Assembly (NCBI RefSeq): GCF_028368975.1
Contig: NZ_JAQNDM010000002.1
Coordinates: 124,001-188,000, forward strand
DNA from: Stigmatella ashevillena
GTDB lineage: Bacteria > Myxococcota > Myxococcia > Myxococcales > Myxococcaceae
Direction: 5' to 3'
DNA: 64,000 nt
The position numbers and the translations under genes are program-made. A model generated the notes under the pieces. That model ran no database searches. It was not told the origin of the DNA and saw only the letters and a program-made list of their open reading frames with translations. Of the stretch, positions 40,610-48,898 are shown piece by piece (position 1 is the stretch's first letter; every line of letters begins with the position of its first letter).

Positions 40610-41344
40610 TCAGTTCACCCGGGGCTGGGCCACGAAGAGGCAGCACACGCCCAGGGTCAGCCGGTGCACCTGGAGGACCTCCAGGCCTGACTCGCGCATG
40701 ATGTCCGCGAACGCCTCCGGCTGGGGGAAGGCGGCGATGGACTCTTGAAGGTAGCGGTACTCGCCGGAGCCGGAGAGCTTGGAGCCCAGCCAGGGGACGA
40801 CCTTGCGGATCTGAAAGCGCAGCAGGGGGCCCAGCAGTCCGTTCCGGGGCTCGGACAATTCCAGGATGGCGATGCGGCCGCCCGGGCGCGTGACGCGCGC
40901 CATCTCGCGCAGGGCCCGCGGCCGGTCGGGCACGTTGCGGATGCCGAACGCCATGCAGATGCCATCGAAGCTCTGGTCCTCGAAGGGTAGCGACTGGGCA
41001 TCTCCCAGCTTCAGCTCGCACTGGGCCGACAGCCCCGCCTCGGCCACCTTCTTCCGGCCAATCACCATCATGCCCTCGGAGGGGTCCAGGCCCACCACCG
41101 TTCCGTCCGGGTGGTGGTTCAGCACCTTGAGCGCCAGATCGCCCGTTCCCGTGGCCAGGTCCAGCACCCGGTAGCCGGGCTTCAGCTCCAGTGCCTTCAC
41201 CGTCTTGCGGCGCCAGCTCTGGTCGATGCCGAGCGACATCATCCGGTTCAGCAGATCGTAGCGGGGGGCGATCTGGTCGAACATCTGTCCTGAACCATTG
41301 GTGCCAGGTGACCGCTGTGTCTCAGGGCGTGGCGATGAATTCAT
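40610..41344 (-). CDS. menG: Demethylmenaquinone methyltransferase (UbiE/MenG)
   Basis: SAM-dependent C-methylation, the last step of menaquinone synthesis (also ubiquinone in other bacteria). The 244-residue product has MFDQIAPRYDLLNRMMSLG, LDLATGTGDLALK (SAM loop), the family signature FGIRNVPDRPRALREMARV and LELSEPRN. ATG at 41344. Divergent from menF across 197 bases; with no ubiquinone genes in view, menaquinone is the likely product, so menG is used as the name. Confidence 0.92.
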   Translation of the reverse strand: MNSSPRPETQRSPGTNGSGQMFDQIAPRYDLLNRMMSLGIDQSWRRKTVKALELKPGYRVLDLATGTGDLALKVLNHHPDGTVVGLDPSEGMMVIGRKKVAEAGLSAQCELKLGDAQSLPFEDQSFDGICMAFGIRNVPDRPRALREMARVTRPGGRIAILELSEPRNGLLGPLLRFQIRKVVPWLGSKLSGSGEYRYLQESIAAFPQPEAFADIMRESGLEVLQVHRLTLGVCCLFVAQPRVN

Positions 41345-41478
41345 GGGGGCGGCTTCCTGGCAGTACCATTCGTATCCACGAAGGGTATCACTGGAGTGTT
41401 CTGGAACGTGGAGCCTTTACCCGGCTCGCCTCTCGGGCGACACTGGCTTTCTCCCCGTGCCCCCACGGGGGTGTTCAC

Positions 41479-41529
41479 AGCTTTGATACAAACAAAGCTT
41501 ATACATCAGAGAAGCTTATCGTTCATCAG
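41479..41529. promoter_or_regulatory. Repeats in the menG/menF divergent region
   Basis: AGCTTTG-N7-CAAAGCT (41479-41499) is a perfect seven-base inverted repeat. Overlapping it is a direct repeat: AAGCTTAT plus CATCAG at 41495-41509 and again at 41512-41529. The AT-rich patch lies just before menF (ATG 41542) and could be a regulator site or core promoter. Confidence 0.4.
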
Positions 41530-41541
41530 GGGTGAGCACCC

Positions 41542-42903
41542 ATGGCAAGGGTCGGAACCGCAGTGGCCGGAGCATCTCCTGGAACATCCTCTGCTCCTTT
41601 AATGGATGCGCCCGTGCGGGCTGGGCAAGAGCGCTGGGTAGGCGGGATGCTCTACCTGGCGGCGGTGGATCCCCTCGCCGGGGCGGAGGTGCTGGGCGAG
41701 CCGTCGATGTACTGGGACTGCCCCCAGACGCGGGAGGTGGTGGCGGGCTGGGGAGAGGCCGGGGCCATGGAGACCGGCAACGCCCAGGAGGCGCGGGAAG
41801 TGCTCCGGCGGCTGTCTTCCTCGGCCACGGTGCGGTGGGTGGGCGAGGCTCCTGCGTCGCTTCCCGGGCCGTGGTTCGGGGGCATGCGCTTCGCGGCGGA
41901 AGGGAATGACAAGGGTTGGGGCCCGTTTGGCTTTGGACGCTGGACGCTGCCAGAGCGGATGGTGTGGCGCGAGGGGGACCGGCTGGCGGCGGCCGTCTTC
42001 GTCCCCGAGGGGCCCGGCGCGGAGGAGCAGGTCCGGGCGCTGCTGGTGGGCATCGGGGCCAACTTTCCAGCAGGTCCCCTGCCCTCCCGGCGCACCGCTC
42101 AGGTGCTGCGCGTGTCCTCGTCCCGGCCAGAGTTCGAGCAGAGCGTGGAGCGGGCCACGGAGACCATCGCCCGGGGACGCTTGCAGAAGGTGGTGTTGGC
42201 CCGGGCGGTGGAGATCGAAGGCGAGCGCCCGTTTGATGCGGTGCAGGTGCTGGCCCGGCTGCGCGAGCAGAACCCCCGGTGTTCCACCTTCCTCTTCCGT
42301 GCCCCGGATGGGACGGCCTTTCTGGGCGCCACGCCGGAGACGCTGTGCCGCTGGGAGGGACGGGAGTTGCACACGGAGGCGCTCGCCGGGACCGCGCCGG
42401 TGGCGCAGGCCCAGGAGCTGAGCGGGCGGGACAAGGAGCAGCGCGAGCACCACGCCGTGGTGCGCTACCTCCTGGAGGTGCTGGGCCCCCTGTGCGAGCG
42501 CATCGACGCGGACGACGCCCCCACGTTGCTGCCGCTGAAGAACATGGTGCACCTGCGCACGGGCATTCGGGCCCGGTTGCGCGAGGGGGTGGGCGTGGCC
42601 GAGCTGGTGGCGGCGATGCACCCCACGCCGGCCGTGGGCGGAACTCCCAGCGCGATGGCGTTGGCGTTCCTCCTCGAGCACGAGGGGCTGGACCGGGGCT
42701 GGTACGCCGCGCCCGTGGGCTGGGTGGGCCCAGGGCGGGCCCATCAGGTGGTGGCGCTGCGCTCCGCCCGGGTGAAGGGCACCACGGCCCGGCTCTTCGT
42801 GGGCGCGGGCATCGTCGCCGGCTCGAAGGCCGAGGCGGAGTGGCGGGAGACCGAGCTGAAGAGCCTCACGATGGTGAAGGCGCTCGGCGGTTTGGAGGGC
42901 TGA
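41542..42903 (+). CDS. menF: Isochorismate synthase (MenF)
   Basis: Turns chorismate into isochorismate, the entry to menaquinone synthesis. The 453-residue product shows the chorismate-binding fold: LQKVVLARAVEI with the catalytic Lys, SRPEFEQSVERATETIARGR, and the C-terminal MHPTPAVGGTPSAMAL and GWYAAPVGWVG blocks plus VGAGIVAGSKAEAEWRETELK. Longer than anthranilate synthase component I because of a poorly conserved N-terminus. ATG with a GGGGTGAG box. Divergent from menG. Entry step (menF) and last step (menG) are here without the menDHCEB genes. Confidence 0.9.
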   Translation: MARVGTAVAGASPGTSSAPLMDAPVRAGQERWVGGMLYLAAVDPLAGAEVLGEPSMYWDCPQTREVVAGWGEAGAMETGNAQEAREVLRRLSSSATVRWVGEAPASLPGPWFGGMRFAAEGNDKGWGPFGFGRWTLPERMVWREGDRLAAAVFVPEGPGAEEQVRALLVGIGANFPAGPLPSRRTAQVLRVSSSRPEFEQSVERATETIARGRLQKVVLARAVEIEGERPFDAVQVLARLREQNPRCSTFLFRAPDGTAFLGATPETLCRWEGRELHTEALAGTAPVAQAQELSGRDKEQREHHAVVRYLLEVLGPLCERIDADDAPTLLPLKNMVHLRTGIRARLREGVGVAELVAAMHPTPAVGGTPSAMALAFLLEHEGLDRGWYAAPVGWVGPGRAHQVVALRSARVKGTTARLFVGAGIVAGSKAEAEWRETELKSLTMVKALGGLEG

Positions 42904-42914
42904 GGCCCCCGGTC

Positions 42915-44651
42915 TCAGTCCAAGGGTTCGCCGGGCGTCAGCGGCCCCTGCCCGGTGAGGGACCACGCGGTCGGACAAAAGGCGTAGAGGTGCGTGCGCG
43001 CACCACTCAGCAGCAATTGGAGGAGGGAGGCACGGCGATCCCCTCCTCCATAGATGGCCAGCTCGAAGTGCTCCGTCTTCACCCCGGCCCGCTCCAGCGC
43101 ATGCCGGCACGCGTCCTCGAAGCTGCCCAGGCGGTCCACCAGCCCCGCGGCCAGCCCGCGCGTGCCTGAGAAGACGCGCCCCTCCCCTCGCTCGTGGATC
43201 TCCTCCTTCGTCCGGCCGCGTGCCTTGGCCACGTGGGCCAGGAAGGCCTGGTAGGTCTCCTCCACCTCCGCCTCCAGCGAGGCGCGCTCGTGGGGGGTGA
43301 AGCCGCGCGACACCGAGAAGATGCCCGCGTTGTCCCCGCGAGTGAGCAGCGTGCGGTGGATGCCCAGGTGCTCCAACAGGCCCGAGGCCTCGAACTTGCC
43401 CGCGAAGACGCCGATGGAACCCACCACCGCGTGGGGGGAGGACCAAATCTCCTGCGCCCCCAGCGCCGCCATGTACCCGCCACTGGCGGCCACCTGATCC
43501 ACATAGGCAATCACGGGCTTCTTGCGCGCCACGCGTTGGATCGCCTCCAAGATGATCTCCGAGGCCAGCGCCGAGCCTCCCGGGCTGTTGATGTAGAGCA
43601 CCACCGCCTTGGCGCGCTTGTCCCTGCCCGCGGCGCGCACCGCCTTCACCACCGCCTCCGAGCCCGCGGTCTTGGGGCCGATGGGGCCGTGGGAGCCTCG
43701 GCCGGAGACGATCATTCCCGACAGGGAAACCAGGCCAAGCTTCGGCCGCCGCCGCACCGGCCGCCACTTCACGGGCGGAAAAGGCAGCGCCGCCAGCCAG
43801 CTCTCCATGGCCTCCAGGGGTTCCTCGGGCTCGTCCTCGCCCTGCTTCTTCTCCTTCGGGGGCCGGGTGTCCAGCCGTGCCGGCAGCTCTGCCTCGGAGC
43901 ACAGCGCGTCCACGAGCCCCGCGGTCACCGCGCGCTGGGCGCTGTAGGGGCCCGCGTCGATCAGGGCCTTGGCCTCCTCGGCGGAGCGCTTGCGTCCCCG
44001 GGCGATCGCGTTCACCAACTCCGCGTAGCGCTCGTCGAGAAAGGCCTCCATCGTCTGCTGCTGGATGTCCGAGACGCGCTCGTGGGTGAACAGCTCGGGG
44101 GCCGTCTTGTAGGCACCGCGCCGGACGAAGTGCGCCTGGATGCCCACGCGTGCCAGCCCCTCGCCCAGGGCCGTGGCCTCCGCCGCGTAGCCCACCAAGT
44201 CCACCCGGCCTGCGGGGGCCAGCAGCACCTCGTCCGCCGCGCAGAGCACTTGAAATCCCAGGTTGTCCACGCTCACCGCCCACCCCACCACCCGCTTGCC
44301 CGCTGAGCGGAAGGCCAGGAGCTGCTTCACCAGCTCGTCCTTCTTGGCCGACGACACGGCGAGCCCCTCCAGCTCCAGCAGGATGCCCTTCACCTCTGGG
44401 TCCTTGGCGAGCAAGCCGAGCGCCTCCCGGAAGGACTCCAACGAGGAGACCGTCGCGGGCTCGGGGGGAGCGCCCCTCAACCCCCAGCGCCAGCGGGAGC
44501 GGCGGCGCTCGCGGTAGGCCATGTCTCCGGAGAGACGGAAGCGCACATAGGCGGGACGGTGCCGGGAGGCCAGCAGCCGGAAAGGCAACCCGAGCAAGGT
44601 TCGTATCAGCAGCAGCAGGTTGGCGAGGGCGACGAAGACGAGGCGCACCAT
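42915..44651 (-). CDS. sppA: Signal peptide peptidase SppA, 67-kDa type
   Basis: Membrane-anchored Ser/Lys protease that clears cleaved signal peptides. The 578-residue product is a tandem of two S49 domains after an N-terminal transmembrane helix. Catalytic Lys182 lies in FVRRGAYKTAPELF of the first domain; the nucleophile Ser390 lies in QVAASGGYMAALG of the second; YINSPGGSALASE supplies the oxyanion loop. The ATG at 44651 begins at the membrane helix; a much longer frame upstream is not protein-like. It converges on menF. Confidence 0.92.
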   Translation of the reverse strand: MVRLVFVALANLLLLIRTLLGLPFRLLASRHRPAYVRFRLSGDMAYRERRRSRWRWGLRGAPPEPATVSSLESFREALGLLAKDPEVKGILLELEGLAVSSAKKDELVKQLLAFRSAGKRVVGWAVSVDNLGFQVLCAADEVLLAPAGRVDLVGYAAEATALGEGLARVGIQAHFVRRGAYKTAPELFTHERVSDIQQQTMEAFLDERYAELVNAIARGRKRSAEEAKALIDAGPYSAQRAVTAGLVDALCSEAELPARLDTRPPKEKKQGEDEPEEPLEAMESWLAALPFPPVKWRPVRRRPKLGLVSLSGMIVSGRGSHGPIGPKTAGSEAVVKAVRAAGRDKRAKAVVLYINSPGGSALASEIILEAIQRVARKKPVIAYVDQVAASGGYMAALGAQEIWSSPHAVVGSIGVFAGKFEASGLLEHLGIHRTLLTRGDNAGIFSVSRGFTPHERASLEAEVEETYQAFLAHVAKARGRTKEEIHERGEGRVFSGTRGLAAGLVDRLGSFEDACRHALERAGVKTEHFELAIYGGGDRRASLLQLLLSGARTHLYAFCPTAWSLTGQGPLTPGEPLD

Positions 44652-44771
44652 AGGTGGGCTCGCGCGTAATGGACGGCTGGCGAGGACGCAAGCGGGGTTT
44701 GAGCGGGGGTGTCTGCCCCTGGTGGGTCGCCTGAGACTTTTCGCGGTGGCGAACGTGATAGGCTGGTGCCC

Positions 44772-45122
44772 ATGCGTCCGCTTTCGCAACTCTCTCGGCT
44801 CGTGGTCCTGTCCGTCCTGCTCTCGGGGGGGGCCGTGCTGGCCGGCCGACCCGTGAATGAGTTTCAGCCTCCGCCCGAAATGACGAAGGAGGAGCGGGAG
44901 GCCAACAAGGTCCGGGAGCTGGGGGGCAACATCAACTCCTACAACCGCGACGTCCAGATCCACGAGACGCCCGTGCCCTGGGCGGCCCTGGGACTGGCGG
45001 CGCTGATCCTGCTGGGCGCTGCCCCCTTCGCGTGGCGTGCCTACCGCAGCACGTCCAAGGAGATCGCCGACGCCAACACCTTCGGCAACTCCGGCGCGCA
45101 TCAGGCCGAGGACGAATCCTGA
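44772..45122 (+). CDS. Exported membrane protein of unknown function
   Basis: A 116-residue protein with a signal peptide (MRPLSQLSRLVVLSVLLSGGAVLA), a short soluble part (EFQPPPEMTKEEREANKVRELGGN), a single membrane helix (WAALGLAALILLGAAPFAW) and a cytoplasmic tail with YRSTSKEIADANTFG. The order suggests a type I membrane protein. Divergent from sppA. No family recognised. Confidence 0.65.
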   Translation: MRPLSQLSRLVVLSVLLSGGAVLAGRPVNEFQPPPEMTKEEREANKVRELGGNINSYNRDVQIHETPVPWAALGLAALILLGAAPFAWRAYRSTSKEIADANTFGNSGAHQAEDES

Positions 45123-45136
45123 GGTGAGCGGGCTGC

Positions 45137-46213
45137 TCAGGCGGGGCGCACCGAGACCCCGTCGCTGGAATCCACCTCCACGCGCACTGGCAGAAAGCGC
45201 TCGATGACGCGCACCTGGGCCTTCAGGTGTTCCGTCACCCGCGCGGTGGTGTAGCGGGTGGTCCCCGGGGAGACGGGCCCCAGCCTTCCCGCGGCCAGCA
45301 GCGCCGCGGGCAGCAGCAGCTGATCCGCCAGGTGCTCGTCAATGGCGCCGCCCGACTCCATGAAGCGGGTCACCCGTTCGGCGGCCTCGCGCCCCACCTC
45401 TTCGGGAGACTGACCCCGCTCGCCCAGCGCCCCGAAGCCCGCGAAGGTGTTCTCGAACTGCGCCAGGATGAAGGTGACGCTGCCCGCCGAGCGCGTCACG
45501 GGCAGGGGCCGGTTCTTCGTGTGGCAGTAGAGTCCCCGCTCCCGCAGGGCCGCCTCGGCGGCGCGCGACTGCCGGTCGGCGAGGGCAAAGGGCAGCCCCC
45601 CCACGTAGGTGCTGACGGAGATGTCGTGCAGCGTGCCCCGCGCGGGCAGGTCCACGAGCACCGGGGGCGGCTCGGGCGCGAGCACCTGCGCGTGGAACTC
45701 GCCGCCGCCCTCCGGGTAGAAGCCCGCGTGGGTGAGGCTCAGCGAGGCGTTCAGCCCATAGGCATGCATCGCCGGGAGCCACACGCTGCTGAGGTAGGGG
45801 TAGCTGGGCCCATGCGCCACGTGCGTCCCGCCGCGCAGGGTGAGCGTGCCTCCGCCCAGGAGCGCCAGCGGGAAGAAGAGACACTGGAACACCAAGGGCG
45901 TGCCGCCGGCGGTTCCCACCTCCAGGATGTAGTCCCCGGGACGCACCGGCCCGGGGGTGAAGCGCAGCTCCGAGGAGCCGACGATGGCCCCCTCGCTGGT
46001 GCTGGCGCTGATGGCCTCGGCGCCGCGCACGCAGGCCAGGTGGTGGGGACGCAGCCCCGGGGGCGTCTGGTGCTCCCGGAGGCCGGTGAGGTGAAACGCC
46101 CGGCCGGTGATGAGCGACAGGGACAACGCGGAGCGGAGCAGTTGGCCTCCCGCCTCGCCGTCGCCTCCCTCCAGCAGCACCAGCCCTTCTCCGGACCTGT
46201 CGGTGCCGGTCAT
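45137..46213 (-). CDS. rtcA: RNA 3'-terminal phosphate cyclase (RtcA)
   Basis: Uses ATP to make a 2',3'-cyclic phosphate end on RNA. The 358-residue product carries GEGGQLLRSA-like EAGGQLLRSALSLS, RGGTHVAHGPSYPYL, AGFYPEGGGEF and the catalytic-His region DEHLADQLLLPAALL, all RtcA signatures. The usual partner rtcB and the sigma-54 regulator rtcR are not in this window. ATG at 46213. Divergent from the transporter gene, 68 bases away. Confidence 0.92.
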   Translation of the reverse strand: MTGTDRSGEGLVLLEGGDGEAGGQLLRSALSLSLITGRAFHLTGLREHQTPPGLRPHHLACVRGAEAISASTSEGAIVGSSELRFTPGPVRPGDYILEVGTAGGTPLVFQCLFFPLALLGGGTLTLRGGTHVAHGPSYPYLSSVWLPAMHAYGLNASLSLTHAGFYPEGGGEFHAQVLAPEPPPVLVDLPARGTLHDISVSTYVGGLPFALADRQSRAAEAALRERGLYCHTKNRPLPVTRSAGSVTFILAQFENTFAGFGALGERGQSPEEVGREAAERVTRFMESGGAIDEHLADQLLLPAALLAAGRLGPVSPGTTRYTTARVTEHLKAQVRVIERFLPVRVEVDSSDGVSVRPA

Positions 46214-46281
46214 GACACTCCCTGTGACAACACGTGGGAGTTGCAGCGTAGCAGAAGCGCCTGGGCTACCGTCCGTGCATC

Positions 46282-47529
46282 GTGGCCCTCGCGATCTTCC
46301 TTTTGACCTACGTCTTCATTGCCGGTGCACGGCTGCCCTTCCTCAAGCTGGACCGGCCTGGAGGCGCGCTGCTCGGCGCGGTGCTCATGGTCGTGCTCGG
46401 CGTCGTGACGCCCGCCGAGGTCTTCAACCACAGCGACAACCCCTCCCGTCATGCGGTGGACTTCGACACCCTGGTCCTGCTGCTGGGGATGATGCTGCTG
46501 GCGGCGTACCTGGCCCAGGCGGCCTTCTTTCGCATGTGCGGGGCGTACACGGTGCGGCTGGCGCACACGCCCCGGCTGTTGCTCGTGGCGGTGACGGCCA
46601 TCAGCGCCTTCCTGTCCGCCTTTCTCGTCAATGACACCGTGTGTTTGATGCTCACCCCCCTGGTGTTGGCCGTGGTGGAGGACGCGAAGTTGCCCCCGGT
46701 GCCCTATCTGCTGGCGGTGTGCATGGGCTCCAACAGCGGCTCGGTGGCCACCTTCACGGGCAACCCCCAGAACATGCTCATCCAAGGCGCCTCGGGGCTG
46801 TCCTATGCGAGCTTCGCCGCCTACATGGCGCTGCCGGCGCTCCTGTCGACGGCGATCGTCATCGCGGCGCTGCTGTACTTGTTCCGCCACGACTTGCCCT
46901 CCAAACGCTTTGACCCTCAACCACCCCCTCCTCCGGTAGACCGGATGCTGATGGGGGTGACGCTGGGGGTGATGGTGGGGGTGGTGATGGCCTTCTTCGC
47001 GGGCTTTCCCATGAGCTGGAGCGCGCTGGCGGGGGCTGCGCTGGTCATGGCTGTCTCCCGCCGCGAGCCTCGCGTCATCATGGAGCGGGTGGACTTCGTG
47101 CTGCTGCTGTTCTTCGCCAGCCTGTTCGTCGTCGTCTACGGGGTGAACAAGGATGGCTGGGCCGATGGCATTCGAGAGCTGTTCGCGCCGCTGATGGCGG
47201 GCCCGCCCTGGCGCGAGACGTTGGGGTTCGCGGCCCTGACGCTGGTGGCCTCCAACCTGTTCAGCAACGTGCCGTTCGTGATGCTGGCGCGCACGTGGGT
47301 GCCCACGCTGCAGAACGTGGAGCTGGGCTGGCATGTGCTCGCGCTGGGCTCCACGCTGGCGGGCAACCTCACGCTGGTGGGCAGCGTGGCCAACCTCATC
47401 GTCTTCGAGGCCGCGCGCGGCAAGGTGACGATGTCCTTCATGAGCTACCTGCGCATTGGCCTGCCGGTGACGATCCTGAGCTTCATCGTGGGGCTCGCGG
47501 TGCTGCTGGCGGAGCACGCGCTGTTCTGA
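46282..47529 (+). CDS. Anion/ion transporter of the ArsB/NhaD (SLC13) superfamily
   Basis: An inner-membrane protein of 415 residues with about 11-12 hydrophobic helices. Two pseudo-repeats with re-entrant Asn/Pro segments are visible: VNDTVCLMLTPLVL, GNPQNMLIQGASG and, in the second half, NLFSNVPFVML and GNLTLVGSVANLIV. These are typical of the ion-transporter superfamily (arsenite, Na+/H+ or anion). Substrate not readable; no arsenic-resistance partner genes are present. GTG start at 46282 with weak upstream box. Divergent from rtcA. Confidence 0.82.
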   Translation: MALAIFLLTYVFIAGARLPFLKLDRPGGALLGAVLMVVLGVVTPAEVFNHSDNPSRHAVDFDTLVLLLGMMLLAAYLAQAAFFRMCGAYTVRLAHTPRLLLVAVTAISAFLSAFLVNDTVCLMLTPLVLAVVEDAKLPPVPYLLAVCMGSNSGSVATFTGNPQNMLIQGASGLSYASFAAYMALPALLSTAIVIAALLYLFRHDLPSKRFDPQPPPPPVDRMLMGVTLGVMVGVVMAFFAGFPMSWSALAGAALVMAVSRREPRVIMERVDFVLLLFFASLFVVVYGVNKDGWADGIRELFAPLMAGPPWRETLGFAALTLVASNLFSNVPFVMLARTWVPTLQNVELGWHVLALGSTLAGNLTLVGSVANLIVFEAARGKVTMSFMSYLRIGLPVTILSFIVGLAVLLAEHALF

Positions 47530-47584
47530 CGACGGAATCCCGAGAGGCATCCCGGAAGCGCGGCGCCGCGATAATCTGGGGACC

Positions 47585-48235
47585 ATGTCCTTCCAGCAGC
47601 CCTGGGGCGGGGCCTTTCGCCTCCAGACCTACGTTCACCGCACGCCGGAGGCCTTGCCCGCTCCGGCCATCGAGGCCATTCGAGAGGCCATCCTGGGTTC
47701 GTCCCTCCTGGGGGAGTCGAACCTCACCAGGCAGTTCTCGGGCACCTATGGCTTCTCCATCACGTTCCAGCGCCCGGCCATTGCCCAGGTGACGGAGCGC
47801 TTTCCGGCCTTCGCGCCCTTCCTGGACGCGGCGCTTCTGCCCGACTGTGACGCGTTTCTGCTCAACCCGTTGCTGATCCAGAACGGGCGCGGGGTGGCGC
47901 CTCACATCGATCGCAGCCTGGAGTTCTACGGGGTGGGCATCGGCTGCCCGGTCGCGGTGAGCGTGCTCTATGTACAGGTGCCCGAGCAGCTCGCGGGCGG
48001 AGAGCTGCGGCTGTACCACCGGGGCACTCGGGTGGCGGCGCTGGCCCCCCAGGCGCGCTCGCTGGTCACCTTCCGGGGCGATGTCGCGCATGAAGTGGTC
48101 GCGGTCGAGGCGGGCGCCCCCATGCTGTCGGCGGCCCGCGTCAGCCTGGTGGTCGAGCAGTACCGCGTGCCCCCGTCCGTGAGGGCGCAACTGCCCTCCT
48201 TCGAGCTGCGCAACCGCTCGGGAGCCCTGGCATGA
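47585..48235 (+). CDS. 2OG-Fe(II) oxygenase
   Basis: A 216-residue dioxygenase-fold protein. The iron ligands are visible as PHIDRSLEF (H-x-D) and the distal His in FRGDVAHEVVAV, followed by RVSLVVEQY with the Arg expected to bind 2-oxoglutarate. Small family members act on proteins or metabolites; the target here is unknown. The stop overlaps the next start (ATGA at 48232-48235), so the two are translated together. ATG start. Confidence 0.82.
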   Translation: MSFQQPWGGAFRLQTYVHRTPEALPAPAIEAIREAILGSSLLGESNLTRQFSGTYGFSITFQRPAIAQVTERFPAFAPFLDAALLPDCDAFLLNPLLIQNGRGVAPHIDRSLEFYGVGIGCPVAVSVLYVQVPEQLAGGELRLYHRGTRVAALAPQARSLVTFRGDVAHEVVAVEAGAPMLSAARVSLVVEQYRVPPSVRAQLPSFELRNRSGALA

Positions 48236-48888
48236 GCGAGCTGGTGCTGGAGTTGTGGATGGCCCCCTCCCCCTCGAAGGTCTTCGAGGCCTTCGAGGCC
48301 CCCTTCCTGCTGCGCCGCTGGTACGGCGCTCCGCCGGGCTGCTTCCGCACCGGGGCGGAGGGCAACGTGGGGGCGGGCGAGCCGTTCCAGGTCAACCTGA
48401 TCGATGCCCAGGGGACCCCTTTCATGCAGAGGGGCCGCATCCTCGAGGTGGAGCCCGCCGAGCGGCTCGAGCTGGAGATGTCCTGGGAAGGTGGGCACCT
48501 GGGGCAGGAGGTCACCCGCGCCGTGCTGAACTTCCACCCGGCGGACGGTGGCACCCGCTTCGAGGTTCGCCAGGGGCCCTTCCGGAGCCCGGAGGCGCTG
48601 GAGGCCCACCGGGCGTACTGGAAGGCCAGCTTGGAGCGGTTGGCCCGCGTCGCCTCCGGAGAAGCGGTGCCCTGCTTCGAGGAGTTCTGGGATGAGTCGG
48701 GTGGCTACACGGGACGGCTCGGGGTGGCCACCTACGCGGTGCTCGCGGGCATGCGGGAGGCGGGGGCGGCGCCCGAAGCGCTCGCCCAGGTGGAGGAGCT
48801 GCTCTACACCCACCTCTCGCGCCTGCCCCCGGAGACGGCCGAGCTGCTCGGGGCGGTGCTTCACTCCCGGCTGACCGGCCTCTCCTGA
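48232..48888 (+). CDS. SRPBCC/AHSA1-like ligand-binding protein
   Basis: A 218-residue cytoplasmic protein. The N-terminal ~150 residues match the START/Bet v1-like AHSA1 fold: ELVLELWMAPSPSKVFEAF, LLRRWYG, RGRILEVEPAERLELEM, and ADGGTRFEVRQGPF. The C-terminal ~65 residues are helical (GVATYAVLAGMREAG). Translationally coupled to the 2OG-oxygenase by a four-base overlap, suggesting a joint role, perhaps handling a hydrophobic substrate (inference). Confidence 0.78.
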   Translation: MSELVLELWMAPSPSKVFEAFEAPFLLRRWYGAPPGCFRTGAEGNVGAGEPFQVNLIDAQGTPFMQRGRILEVEPAERLELEMSWEGGHLGQEVTRAVLNFHPADGGTRFEVRQGPFRSPEALEAHRAYWKASLERLARVASGEAVPCFEEFWDESGGYTGRLGVATYAVLAGMREAGAAPEALAQVEELLYTHLSRLPPETAELLGAVLHSRLTGLS

Positions 48889-48898
48889 GCCAGACGCG

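Noticed and set aside
41599-44691. Minus-strand frame of about 1030 residues crossing menF and sppA
   Set aside because: Overlaps two strongly supported genes and consists of Arg/Gly/Pro-rich low-complexity sequence.
44652-45101. 150-residue N-terminal extension of SppA
   Set aside because: The sequence is not protein-like and would bury the membrane anchor; the ATG at 44651 matches the family.
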